64,000 nt of DNA from Sneathiella sp. HT1-7 (GCF_020731145.1 NZ_JAJFZN010000002.1:186001-250000), one strand, 5' to 3'. Counted from the stretch's first letter, positions 8,645-17,432 are shown. A program made the numbers and translations. Notes: generated by a model not told the origin, from the sequence alone.

Positions 8645-8672
8645 ATTCTGCATAGTGGAATGGAATTCTGCA
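8645..8672. promoter_or_regulatory. Direct repeats in the TRAP/iclR divergent promoter (candidate IclR operator)
   Basis: ATTCTGCA occurs at 8645-8652 and again at 8665-8672, exactly 20 bases apart, which is two helical turns. On the minus strand the copies read TGCAGAAT and would cover the likely -35 (TTGCAG) and -10 (CAGAAT, 17-base spacer) of the TRAP operon. The spacing on one DNA face suits a dimer-of-dimers IclR regulator. The rest of the 126-base gap is AT-rich with no further clear site. Confidence 0.4.
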
Positions 8673-8714
8673 AGTTTTTTTCCTAATTAATCCTTTTTAT
8701 ACCATAGTTAGAAA

Positions 8715-9521
8715 ATGCGAGAAGATAAAACATTCGTTGGGGGTATATCGACTCCTGATAACAGCCGACACTTCGTTACATCGTTAGCGCGCGGCCTTGA
8801 GCTATTGCAAGCTTTTCGACCGGGTGAGGGGCCTCTTGGGAATAATGAGCTTGCCAAGAGAACGAAACTCCCAAGATCCACTGTATCGCGCCTGACCAGT
8901 ACCCTGCTGCAACTCGGCTTCCTGACATATCGAAAGAGTGCCGGAAAGTATGAACCCTCCCCGGCGGTTCTTTCCCTCGGATATACCTATCTTGCCAATA
9001 ACAAACTCCGATTGCTGTCCCGCCCCCTGATGCATGATCTTGCAAAGCAGGTGGGTCTGGGCGTCGCCCTCGCGACACGCGTAAAACTAAACATGATGTA
9101 TGTCGAAACCGTTCGCGGTGGAGATGAAAGCACACTTCGGCTTGAGGTTGGCTCGTTTCTACCAATCGCAACCACCTCGGTTGGTCGGGCCTTTCTTTGT
9201 AAGCTGCCGGAGGGAGAGAAAAATTTTCTTCTGGATCATGTCCGGAGAAAATTTGCTGAAGAATGGCCGAAGGTAAAAAAGGGATTTGAGCAGGCGGAGA
9301 AAGATTTTGCAGACTTTGGATATTGCCTATCAATAGGAGATTGGCGGGCGAGCTTTAATGCCGTCGGTGCGGCAGCTCTTGATAATTCAACTGGTGATAT
9401 CGTCGCCTTTAATTGCGGAGGCTCTGCATATCTGGTAACAGAAGCAGCCTTGCGGGAAGATGTTGGTCCCCGTCTCGTAGGCCTCTCGCGAAGTGTTGAG
9501 GCAATGTGCGGGATGAACTGA
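8715..9521 (+). CDS. IclR-family transcriptional regulator
   Basis: 268 residues. The N-terminal winged helix (about residues 18-80) contains NNELAKRTKLPRSTVSRL and LLQLGFL. The C-terminal effector-binding domain includes IATTSVGRAFL and a late CGGS segment. It is divergent from the TRAP-TAXI operon and 41 bases upstream of the acyl-CoA dehydrogenase and aldolase genes on the same strand. It is therefore placed to regulate both sides. The ATG at 8715 has no good ribosome-binding site, and a leaderless or weakly translated message is possible. IclR members commonly sense small carboxylates. Confidence 0.9.
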   Translation: MREDKTFVGGISTPDNSRHFVTSLARGLELLQAFRPGEGPLGNNELAKRTKLPRSTVSRLTSTLLQLGFLTYRKSAGKYEPSPAVLSLGYTYLANNKLRLLSRPLMHDLAKQVGLGVALATRVKLNMMYVETVRGGDESTLRLEVGSFLPIATTSVGRAFLCKLPEGEKNFLLDHVRRKFAEEWPKVKKGFEQAEKDFADFGYCLSIGDWRASFNAVGAAALDNSTGDIVAFNCGGSAYLVTEAALREDVGPRLVGLSRSVEAMCGMN

Positions 9522-9562
9522 GATTAGATCTATATAATAACAAGAAAGTAGAAGGATAGAAG

Positions 9563-10717
9563 ATGGCTCTGGATGCCGAGACGTTCGAATTAATGAAAGA
9601 TGCAGTCGCTCGATTCGTGAGCGAAAAACTCGTCCCTGCTGAAGATACAGTTGAAGAGACGAATGATGTGCCAGAAGAAATTATTCAGGAAATGCGGGAA
9701 TTGGGCTTGTTCGGCCTCTCAATCCCGGAGGAATATGGTGGACTGGGTCTTAGTATGGCACAAGAATGCCAGATTATACACGAGCTTTGCAAGGCATCGC
9801 TGGCGTTTCGGTCAGTAATCGGGACAACGGTTGGTATTGGCAGCCAGGGCCTTGTCATGACGGGAACGGATGCCCAGAAACAACAGTATCTGCCGCGGCT
9901 CGCTTCTGGTGAGATCATGTCCTCTTTTTGTCTTACCGAACCGGAAGCGGGTTCTGATGCTGCGTCTCTGCGCACTGTCGCCGTCCGGGATGGGGATGAT
10001 TATGTCTTGAACGGAACAAAACGTTACATCACCAACGCTCTGCGCGCAGGGATGTTGACGGTTATGGCACGTACCGACTCATCAAAAAAGGGGGCCTCGG
10101 GTATTTCGGCCTTTCTCGTTGATCCAAATATCCCGGGTGTTACGATTGCCAAGGCGGACGAGAAAATGGGTCAGCGGGGCACGAAAACCAGTGATGTTAT
10201 TTTTGAGGATGCCCGCATTCCTGCGTCTGCTTTGATGGGCGGCGTTGAAGGTAAAGGGTTCTACACGGCCATGAAGGTGCTGGACCGCGGGCGGCTGCAT
10301 TTGAGTTCCGTATCGACCGGTATTTCAGAGCGAATTTTGCAAGAAGCACTTAACTATGCAGCCGAGCGCAAGCAGTTCGGTACTGTGATTGGAGAATTCC
10401 AACTGGTACAGGCCCTGCTTGCCGATAGTCAGGCAGAACTTTTCGCCGGTAAGGCAATGACATTGGATGCTGCGCAGAAGTATGATAATAATGAAGATAT
10501 CCCGATGCTGGCGGCCTGCTGCAAGATGTTTACAACCGAAGCTGCGGGGAAAATCGCGGACCGGGCGGTACAGATCCACGGTGGCGCGGGCTATATGGCG
10601 GAATATAAAGTTGAACGCTTCTACCGCGATGTGCGGTTACTGCGCCTTTATGAAGGAACGACGCAAATTCAGCAGCTTGTCATCGCACGTAATATGCTGA
10701 AGTCTCATACGAACTAA
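9563..10717 (+). CDS. Acyl-CoA dehydrogenase
   Basis: 384 residues, the usual length. It shows the FAD-domain signatures CLTEPEAGSDA and KRYITNA, the QLVQALLADSQAELF helix and the C-terminal RLYEGTTQIQQLVIARN with the expected catalytic glutamate. It oxidises an acyl-CoA to the 2,3-enoyl-CoA using an electron-transferring flavoprotein. AAGGA lies before the ATG. It sits between iclR and a class II aldolase gene with gaps of 41 and 24 bases, so it is probably in the iclR operon. Chain length or branching preference cannot be read from sequence. A role in degrading the TRAP-imported acid is an inference. Confidence 0.92.
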   Translation: MALDAETFELMKDAVARFVSEKLVPAEDTVEETNDVPEEIIQEMRELGLFGLSIPEEYGGLGLSMAQECQIIHELCKASLAFRSVIGTTVGIGSQGLVMTGTDAQKQQYLPRLASGEIMSSFCLTEPEAGSDAASLRTVAVRDGDDYVLNGTKRYITNALRAGMLTVMARTDSSKKGASGISAFLVDPNIPGVTIAKADEKMGQRGTKTSDVIFEDARIPASALMGGVEGKGFYTAMKVLDRGRLHLSSVSTGISERILQEALNYAAERKQFGTVIGEFQLVQALLADSQAELFAGKAMTLDAAQKYDNNEDIPMLAACCKMFTTEAAGKIADRAVQIHGGAGYMAEYKVERFYRDVRLLRLYEGTTQIQQLVIARNMLKSHTN

Positions 10718-10741
10718 AAAACTGAAAAAGGAAAAATTGAT

Positions 10742-11515
10742 ATGGGTGTTGATATAATAAACAAGATGGTGCCCAGCTTGGAGGGCAAGGTCAGCGATGA
10801 AGAATGGGAAACACGCGTAAATCTCGCGGCCTGTTATCATCTGATTGCTCATTATGGTATGAGCGATCTTGTCTTCACCCATATTTCGGCGCGCGTGCCG
10901 GGCAGTGATCATCACTTCCTGATCAATCCCTATGGCCTCTTCTTTGATGAAATTACGGCTTCAAGCTTAGTCAAGGTGGACATTGACGGGAATGTTCTAA
11001 GTGACACGCCATTCATTATCAATCCTGCGGGATATACAATTCACAGCGCTATCCACGGCGCGCGTGAAGATGTTGGCTGCGTTCTTCATACGCATACGAC
11101 GGCCGGTATGGCGGTCGCCGCGCAGAAACAGGGATTGTTGCCAATCAGCCAGCATTCGATGATGTTCTATGGTCGTTTGGCCTATCATGGATATGAAGGA
11201 ATTGCATTGGATCTGGATGAGCGTGAGCGTCTGGTGCGCGATATGGGGGACAACATTGCGATGATCCTCCGTAATCACGGTTTGCTCACCGTCGGGGCCA
11301 CGGCGTCAGAAGCATTCCGTCGGATTTTCTATCTTGAGAAATCCTGTGAATCACAGATCAAAGCGCTTGCAGGGGATTCCGAGCTAATTCTTCCCTCTCG
11401 CGAGGTTTGCGAACATGCGGCCAATCAATTTAAAATCAGTGCGTCTCAGTCGGGCCTTGAATGGCCGGGCCTGTTGCGCCTTCTTGATCGCAAGGGATCA
11501 AACTACCGCGACTGA
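10742..11515 (+). CDS. Class II aldolase/adducin-family protein
   Basis: 257 residues. The zinc ligands appear as LHTHTT (H116 and H118), with a third histidine in NHGLLTVG, and FTHISARVPG marks the N-terminal core. Members cleave or epimerise phosphorylated or unphosphorylated hydroxy-carbonyl compounds, and some are decarboxylases. It follows the acyl-CoA dehydrogenase gene by 24 bases with AAGGA before the ATG. A paralogue with the same signature pattern is at 34098-34868. The pairing of an acyl-CoA dehydrogenase with this aldolase fold is not a standard pathway, so the reaction is unknown. Confidence 0.85.
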   Translation: MGVDIINKMVPSLEGKVSDEEWETRVNLAACYHLIAHYGMSDLVFTHISARVPGSDHHFLINPYGLFFDEITASSLVKVDIDGNVLSDTPFIINPAGYTIHSAIHGAREDVGCVLHTHTTAGMAVAAQKQGLLPISQHSMMFYGRLAYHGYEGIALDLDERERLVRDMGDNIAMILRNHGLLTVGATASEAFRRIFYLEKSCESQIKALAGDSELILPSREVCEHAANQFKISASQSGLEWPGLLRLLDRKGSNYRD

Positions 11516-11542
11516 TCTGGGAAATTTTAAATTAAAATATTT

Positions 11543-11580
11543 GGCGCAGGAATCTGTTTATTCAAGCAGGTTCCCGCGCC
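11543..11580 (-). terminator. Imperfect hairpin at the MFS 3' end, possible terminator
   Basis: GGCGCAGGAATCTG (11543-11556) pairs imperfectly with CAGGTTCCCGCGCC (11567-11580). On the minus strand it is followed by an AT-rich tract rather than a clean T run. It overlaps the last codons of the MFS gene and could serve both convergent transcripts. Confidence 0.35.
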
Positions 11581-12818
11581 ATTTCTTTAGGTAACTTTGA
11601 TTCCTTCGACCGGCTGTAAATCAGCAAGGCGACCGCAACAATTGCCGCAAGACTGAAAAAGAGCACCCGATAGGCCAAAAGCGGCGCCGTCCCGTCTTCT
11701 TCAACGAAGTTGCCTATTATGAATCCGCCCATGGACTGGAGCAGGAATACACCCAAAAATACGGCAGTGTTCAGTGTTGCGATCCCACGGCCCAAAAGCC
11801 TTTCCGGAAATATCGAACGACCTTGGGACATGATCAGGACACCATAGTTCCCAAAAAAGCTGAACAGAATCAAAAGTGCAGATATTTGCCAGACGGACAC
11901 CACGGGCATTGAGCCGAGTATGACCAGTAGAATTATGGTAGTGATAGCGGCGGTCGCAACCAGTTTTTTGCGTGACTTGGCAATACCATCCAAATACCCA
12001 TAAAAAAACGCGCCGCCGATAACCGCAACAGTCATCCAGAAAATAATATCGCCACGTTCTGTGAGGTCGAGACCATAGACATCTCGCAGGAAATTTCCGC
12101 CCCATAGAGCGACAATAGACATGATAGTTCCGTAGATGACGAGATTGATGGCGAATACAAGCTGAAACTGGCGATCCTTGATAATGCCGATGACGCCTCC
12201 CAATGTCTCCGACATGCTCTCGATTTTTCTGGAGTGGAAAGCATGGCCTTCGGGGGCGTCTTTAATGATAAAATATCCAAAGACGATGGATACCGCACTG
12301 AAAAGACTTGCGATCCAGAAAACATCCCGCCAGCCGATCATATCGGCCAGAATTGCTGTAGGTGTCGTTGCAAGGATATTTCCGAATCCGCCCATGCCTA
12401 CGATAAGGGACATATAAAATGCGAACTTTTCCGCGGAGAGCCAGCGAGATATAATGACGAGGGATCCCATCAAAACAGGAGCGCAGCCAACGCCCATAAA
12501 GAACCGGGCCGAAGTTAGCTCAAGAAAATCCGACGCTACAGCAAAACCAGCCGATCCCAGCACTGCAAACATCATCAATCCACAGATCGTTTTTCGGGGG
12601 CCATAGCGATCCAGAAAAATACCAACGGGGACCTGGAAAAGGGCAAAAGCTATAAAGAAAGTACCGCCAACAACGCCAAGTTGTTCATGGGTGAGCCCGA
12701 TTTCATCCATCATGTTGGGCGCAATTACAGCAATGGAAGAACGATAAAAATTACTCGCGACATAAACAATCGACAATGTCGTGATGATCTTGAAGGCAGT
12801 CGCCGTTTCTTTTTTCAT
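11562..12818 (-). CDS. MFS transporter
   Basis: 418 residues with 12 predicted membrane segments. The loop 2-3 signature is GIFLDRYGPRKT (about residues 67-78). The first helix IVYVASNFYRSSIAVIAPNM resembles carriers of the anion:cation symporter and NarK-like groups. It is convergent with the aldolase gene and divergent from the cyclase-family gene (139-base gap). Transport of a small organic anion is a reasonable guess, not shown. The ATG at 12818 has only a weak ribosome-binding site. Confidence 0.88.
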   Translation of the reverse strand: MKKETATAFKIITTLSIVYVASNFYRSSIAVIAPNMMDEIGLTHEQLGVVGGTFFIAFALFQVPVGIFLDRYGPRKTICGLMMFAVLGSAGFAVASDFLELTSARFFMGVGCAPVLMGSLVIISRWLSAEKFAFYMSLIVGMGGFGNILATTPTAILADMIGWRDVFWIASLFSAVSIVFGYFIIKDAPEGHAFHSRKIESMSETLGGVIGIIKDRQFQLVFAINLVIYGTIMSIVALWGGNFLRDVYGLDLTERGDIIFWMTVAVIGGAFFYGYLDGIAKSRKKLVATAAITTIILLVILGSMPVVSVWQISALLILFSFFGNYGVLIMSQGRSIFPERLLGRGIATLNTAVFLGVFLLQSMGGFIIGNFVEEDGTAPLLAYRVLFFSLAAIVAVALLIYSRSKESKLPKEMAREPA

Positions 12819-12957
12819 TTTTATTGCGCTCGTACATATTTTTATAAGAGCTATCAGGTTGTGCTCCCGAGGTCAATTCGTGCCGAAGTAGGGCTTTTCA
12901 GGGGATCATCTTGCGGTTAAGCTGGCAAAAAAAATAATAACATAGGAAAATACAAAT

Positions 12958-13971
12958 ATGTCCAGATGGAAGAAACGGCCAGAAGGGTCAAACTGGGGCG
13001 ACTTTGGCGAAAATGATCAGATAGGCCGTCTGAATCTTATCACGCCGGAAAAAATTCTTGCCGCTGCGGCGGAAATAAAAAGCGGGGAGCGCTTCTGTCT
13101 TAGCCTGCCGCTCGATTTGCCGGGAGGGAATCTCCTGAATCCCCGTCGTCACCCACCCAAAATATCCCCGACCTTAAGGTCCGGTGACAGGCCGAACATG
13201 AATTACAATCTGTCGCAGGATAATCCAAACATGATTGATGTGATCTGTGACGATTTAGTTGTTCTGCATACGCAGTATTCCTCGCAATGGGATAGTCTGG
13301 CCCATGTGGGGCAGGAATTTGATGCCGATGATGATGGCGTGGCCGAAATTGTTTATTACAACGGCTATCGCGGCGGGGAGCATATTCAGGGACCGGAAGA
13401 CGAAGGCGGCCCGCGTGCGTTGGCGCTTGGGATTGAAAATATGGCCGCCGCCGGAGTGCAGGGACGTGGCGTTATGATCGATCTGGAAGGAGAGTTCGGT
13501 CGCGCCCAGACGATTGTCGGCTATGACGATCTGATGCGTGTCATGGAAAAGGACGATGTCACCGTTGAGGAAGGAGATATGGTTTGTCTCCACACCGGTT
13601 TTGCACAAATGATTGTTGAGATGGACGGTAATCCTGATAAAGACAAGTTGCATGGTTCCTGCGCCGCGCTCAACGGACGCGATCCCAAGCTTCTTAACTG
13701 GATTACTGATTCTGGTCTATCCTTGCTGATTGCCGATAATTATGCGGTTGAGGCCCATCCATCTGTGCCCGGAGAGGGAAGCTGTGCTTTCTTGCCCATC
13801 CATGAACATTGTCTGTTCAAGCTTGGTATACATCTTGGGGAGTTGTGGTATCTGACGCCGCTGAACAATTGGCTCAAAGAAAATAGCCGGTCACGGTTCA
13901 TGTTGACAGCGCCGCCGATCCGTCTACCGGGTGCAGTCGGCTCTCCCGCCAATCCGGTAGCCACCGTCTAG
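12958..13971 (+). CDS. Cyclase-family metal-dependent hydrolase (kynurenine formamidase-like fold)
   Basis: 337 residues. The variant motif VLHTQYSSQWDSLAHVG (about residues 101-117) fits the long cyclase-family branch, in which H, D and H bind metal. A second cluster HPSVPGEG and PIHEHCLFKLGI follows near the C-terminus. Known relatives include kynurenine formamidase and isatin hydrolase, which open amide rings. The protein is larger than canonical kynurenine formamidase (about 210 residues). No tryptophan-degradation gene is nearby, so a different amide or lactone is likely. AGGA lies about ten bases before the ATG. It is divergent from the MFS gene. Confidence 0.85.
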   Translation: MSRWKKRPEGSNWGDFGENDQIGRLNLITPEKILAAAAEIKSGERFCLSLPLDLPGGNLLNPRRHPPKISPTLRSGDRPNMNYNLSQDNPNMIDVICDDLVVLHTQYSSQWDSLAHVGQEFDADDDGVAEIVYYNGYRGGEHIQGPEDEGGPRALALGIENMAAAGVQGRGVMIDLEGEFGRAQTIVGYDDLMRVMEKDDVTVEEGDMVCLHTGFAQMIVEMDGNPDKDKLHGSCAALNGRDPKLLNWITDSGLSLLIADNYAVEAHPSVPGEGSCAFLPIHEHCLFKLGIHLGELWYLTPLNNWLKENSRSRFMLTAPPIRLPGAVGSPANPVATV

Positions 13972-14106
13972 TATTTTAGGGCGGCTACGGCTATTGCATA
14001 CATGAGTGGGTGCATTATGTTAGGCTTGTGGCTTGCCCATGCAAATTTATTCTGCTAGCTGACGACCGTGATTATATTTCCCGCTTAAGGGCATTGGAGT
14101 TTTCCC

Positions 14107-14991
14107 ATGTTTATTCAGACCTTGCCGCATGAAAATGAAGACAGGATGAAATTTTTGCCTGGCCGTCAGGTTCTGGCGGAAGGCTCCGTGCTGTTCGAAA
14201 ATGAGGAAGAGGGACGAAAGCAGTCCCCACTAGCGGCGCGCCTTTTTGATATTCCGGGGGTTCGCTCGGTTGAACTCGGGGAGGATTATGTAACAATCGT
14301 CAAACGGACGGATGAAGAACATAAAACCCTGTGGATACAGCTGAAACCAATGGTTCTCGCCGCGATCATGGACCATTACATGAGCGGTATGCCCGTTTTG
14401 AACGGAGAGCCACAGTTGGCAAGCGCCAGTTATTCTGAAAAAGAGCAAAAGATAGTTGATTCCATTATTGAGCTGATCGAAACGCGGGTTCAACCGCAGC
14501 TTCAAGAGGATGGCGGTGACGTTGGTTTTAAATCATATGATCCAGCGGATGGTGTTGTTGTGTTGGCGATGGACAGCACCGGCCTGTCAACCCCGGCATT
14601 TGGCACGCAGATTAAAATCGAAAATACACTGAAGCATTTTGTGCCGGAAATTCACCGAGTGCGATTTGAACGTATGGTCGAAGAAGAAACTGAGGTTGCG
14701 AGTGATCGGCCCGGCCTGCAAAGTGATGAGGCGGAACAAATTCGCGTTCTTCTTGAAACGCGGATCAACCCTGCAATTGCGGCGCATGGTGGATATATCA
14801 CCTTAATTGACATTAAGGATAATACCGCCTTTGTTGAGATGGCCGGCGGATGTCAGGGCTGTGGTATGGCCGATGCTACGCTGAAACAGGGAGTGGAAGT
14901 TGAAATCAAATCCGCTGTTCCGGTAATTGAACGGGTTTTGGACGTGACGGATCACGCAGGCGGTGCAAATCCCTATTATGTGGGATATTGA
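14107..14991 (+). CDS. Three-domain Nfu-type iron-sulfur scaffold (Nfu_N + cysteine-less NifU + active NifU)
   Basis: 294 residues, about 100 more than usual bacterial Nfu. Residues 1-100 are an Nfu_N domain (MKFLPGRQVL, SPLAARLFDIPGV, IMDHYMSGMPV). Residues 113-185 align with a NifU domain (VQPQLQEDGGDV, IENTLKHFVPEI). Where the CxxC should be, the sequence is MDSTGLSTPAFG, with no cysteine. Residues 210-294 are a second NifU domain with C249 and C252 (GGCQGCGMADATLKQG) and a tail DVTDHAGGANPYY. That tail closely resembles the E. coli NfuA C-terminus. The protein would carry a 4Fe-4S cluster between two subunits and hand it to client enzymes. GGAG lies seven bases before the ATG. Confidence 0.85.
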   Translation: MFIQTLPHENEDRMKFLPGRQVLAEGSVLFENEEEGRKQSPLAARLFDIPGVRSVELGEDYVTIVKRTDEEHKTLWIQLKPMVLAAIMDHYMSGMPVLNGEPQLASASYSEKEQKIVDSIIELIETRVQPQLQEDGGDVGFKSYDPADGVVVLAMDSTGLSTPAFGTQIKIENTLKHFVPEIHRVRFERMVEEETEVASDRPGLQSDEAEQIRVLLETRINPAIAAHGGYITLIDIKDNTAFVEMAGGCQGCGMADATLKQGVEVEIKSAVPVIERVLDVTDHAGGANPYYVGY

Positions 14992-15000
14992 TTGCGACGC

Positions 15001-15213
15001 TTAATCGGCGGTGTCGATAGCTTTGATCACGAACCCGCGTTCTGCGCTATATTTGCGGCGCATTTTTTCCCAAGCTTGCTCGAGATTTTCCGCATAAAAG
15101 TCCAAATAGTGCGTTTCTGCCCAGCTATCCGCGAGATCCTTGTGATGCTCGCCTTCTTGGAGCGCAACAAGAACTTCTTCATTAAAAATAGCCGCTTCAA
15201 ATTTCAGCTGCAT
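15001..15213 (-). CDS. Small conserved-looking protein of unknown function
   Basis: 70 residues with no membrane segment, acidic and rich in aromatic residues (WAETHYLDFYAENLEQAW). The composition and regular codon use look like a genuine coding frame. It fills the gap between the Nfu and OsmC genes with only nine bases to the convergent Nfu stop. The pattern KFEAAIFNEEVLVALQEGEHH at the N-terminus suggests a compact alpha-beta fold. I recognise no family with certainty. The ribosome-binding site is weak (CCGGAA very close to the ATG). Confidence 0.6.
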   Translation of the reverse strand: MQLKFEAAIFNEEVLVALQEGEHHKDLADSWAETHYLDFYAENLEQAWEKMRRKYSAERGFVIKAIDTAD

Positions 15214-15272
15214 TTCCGGTCTCGTCTATAATTTCTATTTCCGGATTTTTGCATTTTGAGATTAACAAAAGG

Positions 15273-15743
15273 TTATTTGTCATGCTTAACGATTGCGTCA
15301 TTCAAAACTGGAAAATTCACTGAATTGGCAATAAAGCAGGTTTCATGTGCGTCATGATGAAGACGTACTGCTTTTTCAAGGTTGCTTGTCGCTGAAATGG
15401 TGACAACAGGACGCAAAATAACTTCTGTAAATCGAAGTTTTCCGTCCTTCATTTCCATTTTCCCCCAAGCGTCATCTTTATAGGAGGTGACGGCGACACT
15501 TTTCCGCGCGCAAAGAGCAAGGTAGCTTAGTAAATGACAGGCCGACAGTGACGCTACCAATAAGTCTTCTGGATTGTATCGGTCGTCCGTCCCTAAAAAT
15601 ACAGGATCTGCCGAACCTTTGATAATCGGTCGACCCTCAATTGAAATATCATAGTCGCGAGAGTAATTCTTATAGTCCATTGTCGGACCATTGCTCGCAC
15701 CTTTCCAGTCGATATGAGCAACGAATTCATGCTTATGAACCAT
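15273..15743 (-). CDS. OsmC-family protein (peroxiredoxin-like)
   Basis: 156 residues. The central LVASLSACHLLSYLALCARK segment (about residues 63-82) carries the first conserved cysteine of the OsmC/Ohr fold, and the second lies in HETCFIANSVNFPV. Such proteins reduce organic hydroperoxides in the cytoplasm with paired reactive cysteines. The sequence resembles the YhfA/OsmC-like branch more than Ohr. AAGGA lies seven bases before the ATG. The gene is monocistronic, followed by the small 70-residue gene on the same strand. Confidence 0.88.
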   Translation of the reverse strand: MVHKHEFVAHIDWKGASNGPTMDYKNYSRDYDISIEGRPIIKGSADPVFLGTDDRYNPEDLLVASLSACHLLSYLALCARKSVAVTSYKDDAWGKMEMKDGKLRFTEVILRPVVTISATSNLEKAVRLHHDAHETCFIANSVNFPVLNDAIVKHDK

Positions 15744-15886
15744 CTTTTATCCTTGTCACGTCATTTCACAATATCGGGAGCAGAAGCGATATCACTTTGC
15801 CTTGTTCAAAGAATGCTACTATGTAATTTTTTTACTGACAATCCTAAGGCTATTTAGGCAGATCAAAAGGGTATTTCGAATAAAAA

Positions 15887-16498
15887 ATGTTTGATGCAGC
15901 GCTGCGAAATATCATCGACCCGCCACTCAATGCGATTGGTACCCGGATCGCAGCGATTGGTGTATCCGCGAATGCGGTGACTGTCTTTGGCTTTTTGCTT
16001 GGCCTATTGGCTGTTCCCTTGATTGCAATAGAGCAATATGGCGCGGCCCTTATACTTATTCTTATGAACCGCCTGTTCGATGGTCTGGACGGAGCCGTTG
16101 CGCGACACTCGTTGCTCACTGATTTCGGTGGATATCTTGATATTATCTGCGACTTTATTTTTTATTCGGCAGTTGTTTTTGGCTTCGCGCTGGCCAGCTC
16201 TGAAAATGCGCTCTATGCCGCTTTTCTGATTTTCAGCTTTATGGGAACCGCGTCGACCTTTCTAACTTACGCAATTATGGCGGAAAAACACGGGATATCG
16301 ACGGATATTCAAGGTCGCAAGTCGCTTTACTATCTCGGTGGACTTGCCGAAGGCGGAGAGACGATTGCCGCGATGCTGCTGATGTGTATTTTTCCAAACT
16401 ATTTCATGATAGTCGCACTTGTCTTCGGTAGCATGTGCTGGGTAACCACCATTACACGCATTTATGCTGCTTGGCTGACATTCGGTAAAAGCCACTGA
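15887..16498 (+). CDS. CDP-alcohol phosphatidyltransferase-family protein
   Basis: 203 residues, integral membrane. It carries the family active-site signature DGLDGAVAR with GGYLDIICD (DG-x2-AR then G-x3-D-x3-D), at residues 65-90. About six hydrophobic helices surround it. The family transfers a phosphoalcohol between CMP and a lipid or small-molecule acceptor, as in phospholipid head-group synthesis. The substrate is not evident and the nearest genes do not help. It stands alone, divergent from osmC and 82 bases upstream of the metallo-hydrolase. Confidence 0.85.
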   Translation: MFDAALRNIIDPPLNAIGTRIAAIGVSANAVTVFGFLLGLLAVPLIAIEQYGAALILILMNRLFDGLDGAVARHSLLTDFGGYLDIICDFIFYSAVVFGFALASSENALYAAFLIFSFMGTASTFLTYAIMAEKHGISTDIQGRKSLYYLGGLAEGGETIAAMLLMCIFPNYFMIVALVFGSMCWVTTITRIYAAWLTFGKSH

Positions 16499-16580
16499 TC
16501 ACCATTGTTTGGTCAGCCGGAACCGCTATACTCTTTCCGTAGTACATAAAAATAATAAAAATAATGACGGAGGACCCCGA

Positions 16581-17432
16581 ATGAGCGATTGGCAAATCGG
16601 CAACGTAAAGATTACCCGTGTTGTTGAGGTAGAGGCAACTGGCGGCACTCGCTTTATCCTCCCGCAGGCAACTCCGGATGCGGTGCAGCCGATTGACTGG
16701 CTCGTCCCGCATTTCGCCACAGCAGAAGGCAAGCTGATCATGAGCATTCACGCGCTCATTATTGATACGGGTTCGCGGCGGATTATTGTTGATACCTGTC
16801 TCGGCAACGATAAAAAACGTGAAATTCCCGCTTGGAATATGCTGCAAACAACCTTCCTTGCTGATCTCGAAGCGGCTGGATACCCGCGTGAGAGCTTTGA
16901 CACCGTGCTTTGTACACATCTTCATGTTGACCATGTGGGCTGGAATACGATGTTGGTGGATGGGGAATGGATGCCGACTTTTCCGAACGCGCGCTACCTG
17001 ATCGGAGCGACGGAATGGGATTACTGGCGGGCGACGGCGCAGGACGAATTTGGTGATGTCATCGGCGATTCGGTTACGCCCATCATCGATGCGGGTCTTG
17101 CCGATCTTGTGGCGATGGATCATCAGATATGCGACGAGGTGAGCTTGTTCCCCTCCCCAGGCCATACGCCGGGGCATGTTTGCGTTCAAATCCGTTCTGC
17201 AGGCGAAGAAGCGATCATTACTGGTGACAGTATGCATCACCCTTGTCAGATCGCGCATCCTGAATGGTCAAGCGCGGTGGATGCGGATGCCGCCGCAGCA
17301 CAGTCAACCCGGCATGCGTTTTTGGAGAAATACGGTAATACAGATACACTCATTATCGGCACCCATTTTGCGACCCCGACAGCGGGACGTCTTAAAAAGA
17401 AAAATACCGGGGAGTATTGGCTAAAAGTCTAA
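16581..17432 (+). CDS. MBL-fold metallo-hydrolase
   Basis: 283 residues from ATG 16581, chosen because GGAGGA precedes it and the longer in-frame start at 16509 adds only low-complexity sequence. The zinc motif is CTHLHVDHVGWN (HxHxDH). Further ligands are SPGHTPGHV, GDSMHHP and the final GTHFATP. The arrangement fits the quorum-quenching lactonase and alkylsulfatase-like branch that often acts on lactones or esters. The precise substrate is unknown. A perfect 8-bp hairpin lies 30 bases past the stop. Confidence 0.87.
   Translation: MSDWQIGNVKITRVVEVEATGGTRFILPQATPDAVQPIDWLVPHFATAEGKLIMSIHALIIDTGSRRIIVDTCLGNDKKREIPAWNMLQTTFLADLEAAGYPRESFDTVLCTHLHVDHVGWNTMLVDGEWMPTFPNARYLIGATEWDYWRATAQDEFGDVIGDSVTPIIDAGLADLVAMDHQICDEVSLFPSPGHTPGHVCVQIRSAGEEAIITGDSMHHPCQIAHPEWSSAVDADAAAAQSTRHAFLEKYGNTDTLIIGTHFATPTAGRLKKKNTGEYWLKV

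Noticed and set aside
8776-9333. 185-codon minus-strand frame inside iclR
   Set aside because: It is antisense to a recognisable IclR protein and has the composition of a shadow frame.
16452-17258. 268-codon minus-strand frame opposite the metallo-hydrolase
   Set aside because: The plus-strand frame carries HxHxDH and all metal ligands. The minus-strand product is basic, histidine-rich and without family features, so it is a shadow.
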